A DNA stretch of 22,785 bases, from positions 1-22,785 of the forward strand of contig CAZTLE010000047.1 in NCBI GenBank assembly GCA_964614415.1, read 5' to 3'. This DNA comes from CAZTLE01 sp964614415. GTDB lineage: Bacteria > Bacteroidota > Bacteroidia > Flavobacteriales > Flavobacteriaceae. Of this stretch, positions 20,989 through 22,785 are shown in pieces. Position numbers and translations under genes: made by a program. The notes under the pieces were generated by a model, which was given only the letters and a program-made list of their open reading frames with translations, was not told the DNA's origin and made no database searches. Numbering within the stretch: the stretch's first letter is position 1; each line of letters begins with the position of its first letter.

Positions 20989-21913
20989 GTCGCAGTATAT
21001 AGTTTCTGGCAAACACCTCGTCATTGGCCACAGCCTTTTTCAGGACATCTACCGATTCAAAATGCTCCTCATCCCGTATCCGGGTCAGGAATTCGATCTT
21101 CAGGGGTTGGTCGTACAGGTCTTTGTCGAAATCAAGAAACCAGGTTTCAATGGTCTTTTGTGTACCTCCTACGGTGGGATTGGTTCCTATGCTCGTGAGT
21201 CCGTAAACCCGCTTTCCGGAGAAGGACGCCTGAACAATATACACCCCGTTCTTTGGAATAAGTTTGTATTCTTCTGAAATGTGAAGGTTCGCCGTTGGGA
21301 AGCCAAGCGGACGGCCCATCCCTTTTCCTTTTACCACAGTACCGTTGAGCATGAAAGAGTACCCCAGATAGTCGTTGGCTGTTTCAATATCTCCCTCGTG
21401 CAATGCATTTCTGATTTTGGTCGAACTTACTGCGACTTCGTCCAATTCCTGGGCACTGATCTCATCTACCTCAAAAGAATAGGTTTTCCCGTACTCCTTA
21501 AGGTCACCGATGTCTGCTGTTCGATTTCGTCCGAAGCGATGATCATATCCTATAATGATCTTTCGGGCGTGGAAGGAGTTCACCAGAACATCGCGCACAT
21601 ATTCCATGGCCGTGAGTCGGGAGAACTCATGAGTAAACGGATGGATAATGAGGTGATCCAATCCCGTTTCCGCAAGCATCTCCTTGCGCTCGTCAATCGT
21701 GTTGATAAGCTTGATCTCGACATCTTTTTGCAATACCATGCGTGGATGCGGGAAAAAAGTGAGCAAAACGGATTCCCTGTCTTCTTTTCTGGCCGTTTCC
21801 ACCAAGCGATTAAGGATAGCTCTATGACCAATATGGACTCCGTCGAAGGTGCCAATGGTCACCACGCTTTCGCCGGTATGGTCATAAGATGTTACCGAGG
21901 GATATTCTTTCAC
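20981..21913 (-). CDS. ribF: Bifunctional riboflavin kinase / FAD synthetase
   Basis: A 310-residue two-domain enzyme. The N-terminal FMN adenylyltransferase domain has IGTFDGVHIGH (nucleotide-binding GxFDGxHxGH, 20-30), FFPHP, IIGYDHRFGRNRTAD (about 120-134) and VSSTKIRNAL (162-171). The C-terminal riboflavin kinase domain starts near residue 187 with LNGTVVKGKGMGRPLGFPTA, NGVYIV, SIGTNPTVGG and the IETWFLDFDKDLY strand with the catalytic Glu. It makes FMN then FAD from riboflavin in the cytoplasm. It starts 4 nt after pth and overlaps the HTTM gene by 8 nt. Confidence 0.95.
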   Translation of the reverse strand: MKEYPSVTSYDHTGESVVTIGTFDGVHIGHRAILNRLVETARKEDRESVLLTFFPHPRMVLQKDVEIKLINTIDERKEMLAETGLDHLIIHPFTHEFSRLTAMEYVRDVLVNSFHARKIIIGYDHRFGRNRTADIGDLKEYGKTYSFEVDEISAQELDEVAVSSTKIRNALHEGDIETANDYLGYSFMLNGTVVKGKGMGRPLGFPTANLHISEEYKLIPKNGVYIVQASFSGKRVYGLTSIGTNPTVGGTQKTIETWFLDFDKDLYDQPLKIEFLTRIRDEEHFESVDVLKKAVANDEVFARNYILRHG

Positions 21914-21917
21914 TTTA

Positions 21918-22559
21918 TTACTTTCCGTTATACGTATTCATGGTAATATTCACTCCTGCCAGGCCAAAGGATTCGATTACCTTTATCGCCATGTCCAGCC
22001 GTTCCGGGAGTGCCTCTTTCTCTTCTGCGTTCCATTCGCTCAACACAAAATCCACCTGTCTTCCCTTTGAGAAGTCGTTGCCGATTCCAAATCGAAACCG
22101 GCAGTATTTTCCCGTTTGCAATATATGCTGAATGTCTTTTAACCCGTTGTGTCCTCCGTCACTGCCTTTGGCTTTCACGCGAATCGTTCCGAAGGGAAGA
22201 TTGAGATCATCCGTAATAACCAGCAGGTTTTCCGGCGGAATCTTTTCTTTTTCCAGCCAGTAGCGCACGGCCTTTCCGCTTAAGTTCATAAAGGTGCTGG
22301 GTTTCAGCAACAGGAAACTTCTTCCTTTTACTTTGTGGACTGTAACAGCTCCCAACTTGGCCGGTTCGAAGGTCAATTCGTTCTTTTGCGCCAAATGGTC
22401 CAGTACCTGGAAACCAATGTTGTGCCGGGTACCGTCGTATTTGGGGCCAATATTTCCCAATCCAACAATTAGAAATTTTTTCATAGGGTCGCCTTCAGCG
22501 GATAGCAAGCTTTTTTTAGGGGAGGATACACCAAAGAGTTTTTTGAAAAGGTTGAACAT
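21918..22559 (-). CDS. pth: Peptidyl-tRNA hydrolase
   Basis: A 213-residue Pth. The enzyme core begins at MKKFLIVGLGNIGPKYDGTR (from residue 26), with catalytic His46 in TRHNIGF, Asn92 in TFMNLSGK, Asp117 in ITDDLNLPFG and Asn138 in SDGGHNGLKDI. It frees peptides from drop-off peptidyl-tRNA. The first 25 residues (MFNLFKKLFGVSSPKK) are an amphipathic basic extension seen in some Flavobacteriaceae annotations; a start at the internal ATG (22484) would give a typical 188-residue enzyme and cannot be excluded. It is preceded by the L25 terminator, with only 25 nt between, so how it is transcribed is unclear: readthrough from the L25 gene is possible. In bacteria pth often follows rplY, as here. 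Confidence 0.93.
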   Translation of the reverse strand: MFNLFKKLFGVSSPKKSLLSAEGDPMKKFLIVGLGNIGPKYDGTRHNIGFQVLDHLAQKNELTFEPAKLGAVTVHKVKGRSFLLLKPSTFMNLSGKAVRYWLEKEKIPPENLLVITDDLNLPFGTIRVKAKGSDGGHNGLKDIQHILQTGKYCRFRFGIGNDFSKGRQVDFVLSEWNAEEKEALPERLDMAIKVIESFGLAGVNITMNTYNGK

Positions 22560-22584
22560 GCGGTGGCATAAACTTGAGTAAAAT

Positions 22585-22616
22585 TAAAAAAAAACATCCG
22601 CCTGAAAGCGGATGTT
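22585..22616 (-). terminator. Intrinsic terminator after ribosomal protein L25
   Basis: AACATCCGC (22593-22601) and GCGGATGTT (22608-22616) form a perfect 9-bp GC-rich stem with loop CTGAAA; on the minus strand the stem is followed by a run of eight T. It lies 25 nt after the L25 stop and 25 nt before the pth start. Confidence 0.9.
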
Positions 22617-22641
22617 CTGTAATATCGGAAAAGAAAAATTC

Positions 22642-22785
22642 TTATTCTTCGGCAGGAGCCTCTGCGGCAGCTTCCGCTGGGGCTGCTTCTCCACCTTCTG
22701 CACCTTCTCCTTCTGCACCTTCTTCCTCTTCTTCTTCCTCGTCTTCGATAGCCACACGAGAAGTACGTACCTGACAGATAACAGT
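22642..22785 (-). CDS. rplY: 50S ribosomal protein L25/Ctc, C-terminal part (truncated by window edge)
   Basis: Only the last 47 codons are in the window. The sequence starts TVICQVRTSRVAIED, then seven Glu, then an Ala/Glu/Gly tail (GAEGEGAEGGEAAPAE) to a TAA stop. The VxxxRTSR and acidic Ala/Glu/Pro-rich tail are typical of the C-terminal end of long L25/Ctc proteins in Bacteroidota, which bind 5S rRNA through the missing N-terminal domain. The neighbouring pth gene supports the call, since rplY-pth is a common pair. The tail is of low complexity, so the family call rests on the first 15 residues and the context. Confidence 0.8.
   Translation of the reverse strand, partial: TVICQVRTSRVAIEDEEEEEEEGAEGEGAEGGEAAPAEAAAEAPAEE

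Noticed and set aside
21281..21946. A 221-codon plus-strand open frame opposite ribF
   Set aside because: ribF shows all catalytic motifs on the minus strand; this is an antisense shadow.

Overview
The window looks like a draft scaffold from a marine-type Flavobacteriaceae (Bacteroidota) genome. Evidence: two secreted proteins with type IX secretion sorting domains, Bacteroidota promoter elements (TTTG / TAnnTTTG), DUF4286, DUF6428 and DUF4199 proteins, an OmpA/PD40 protein, and ribF followed by HTTM genes. No rRNA, tRNA, CRISPR array or insertion sequence is visible. A run of 100 N (16382-16481) marks an assembly gap inside a short tandem repeat.

Layout. 33-1886 (+): a secreted DinB-like protein and an exported carboxypeptidase-regulatory-domain protein. 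1881-3607 (-): a tightly coupled arsenic operon, arsR - DUF6428 - PAT/ArsN-type acetyltransferase - arsC, with a perfect 16-bp palindrome over its promoter and no efflux pump. 3692-5608 (-): TM2 protein, VOC protein, DUF4199 membrane protein and a membrane-anchored LuxR-type regulator; a 13-bp direct repeat sits just upstream of a strong -7 element before the DUF4199 gene. 5660-7750 (-): two tandem paralogous T9SS cargo proteins. 7784-11615 (-): compact run rsmA - mgtE - thioesterase - cupin - 2-hydroxyacid dehydrogenase. 11883-13499 (+): a lone OmpA/PD40 protein with its own promoter and terminator. 13567-16130 (-): TPR protein, DUF4286 and a small membrane protein. 16486-17757 (-): serS, flanked on both sides by heptameric repeats. 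18251-22559 (-): pth - ribF - two tandem HTTM (vitamin K-dependent gamma-carboxylase-like) proteins. 22642-22785 (-): the C-terminal tail of ribosomal protein L25, followed by a strong terminator.

Most of the window is ordinary core-genome content. The parts most worth a second look are the intergenic DNA around serS (three families of 7-bp arrays, and a 111-bp tandem repeat carrying a hairpin with one compensatory base-pair change), the tandem HTTM paralogs (one keeps both residues matching the human carboxylase His160 and Lys218, the other has Tyr in place of the His), and the direct-repeat operator candidate between the LuxR-type regulator and the DUF4199 gene.
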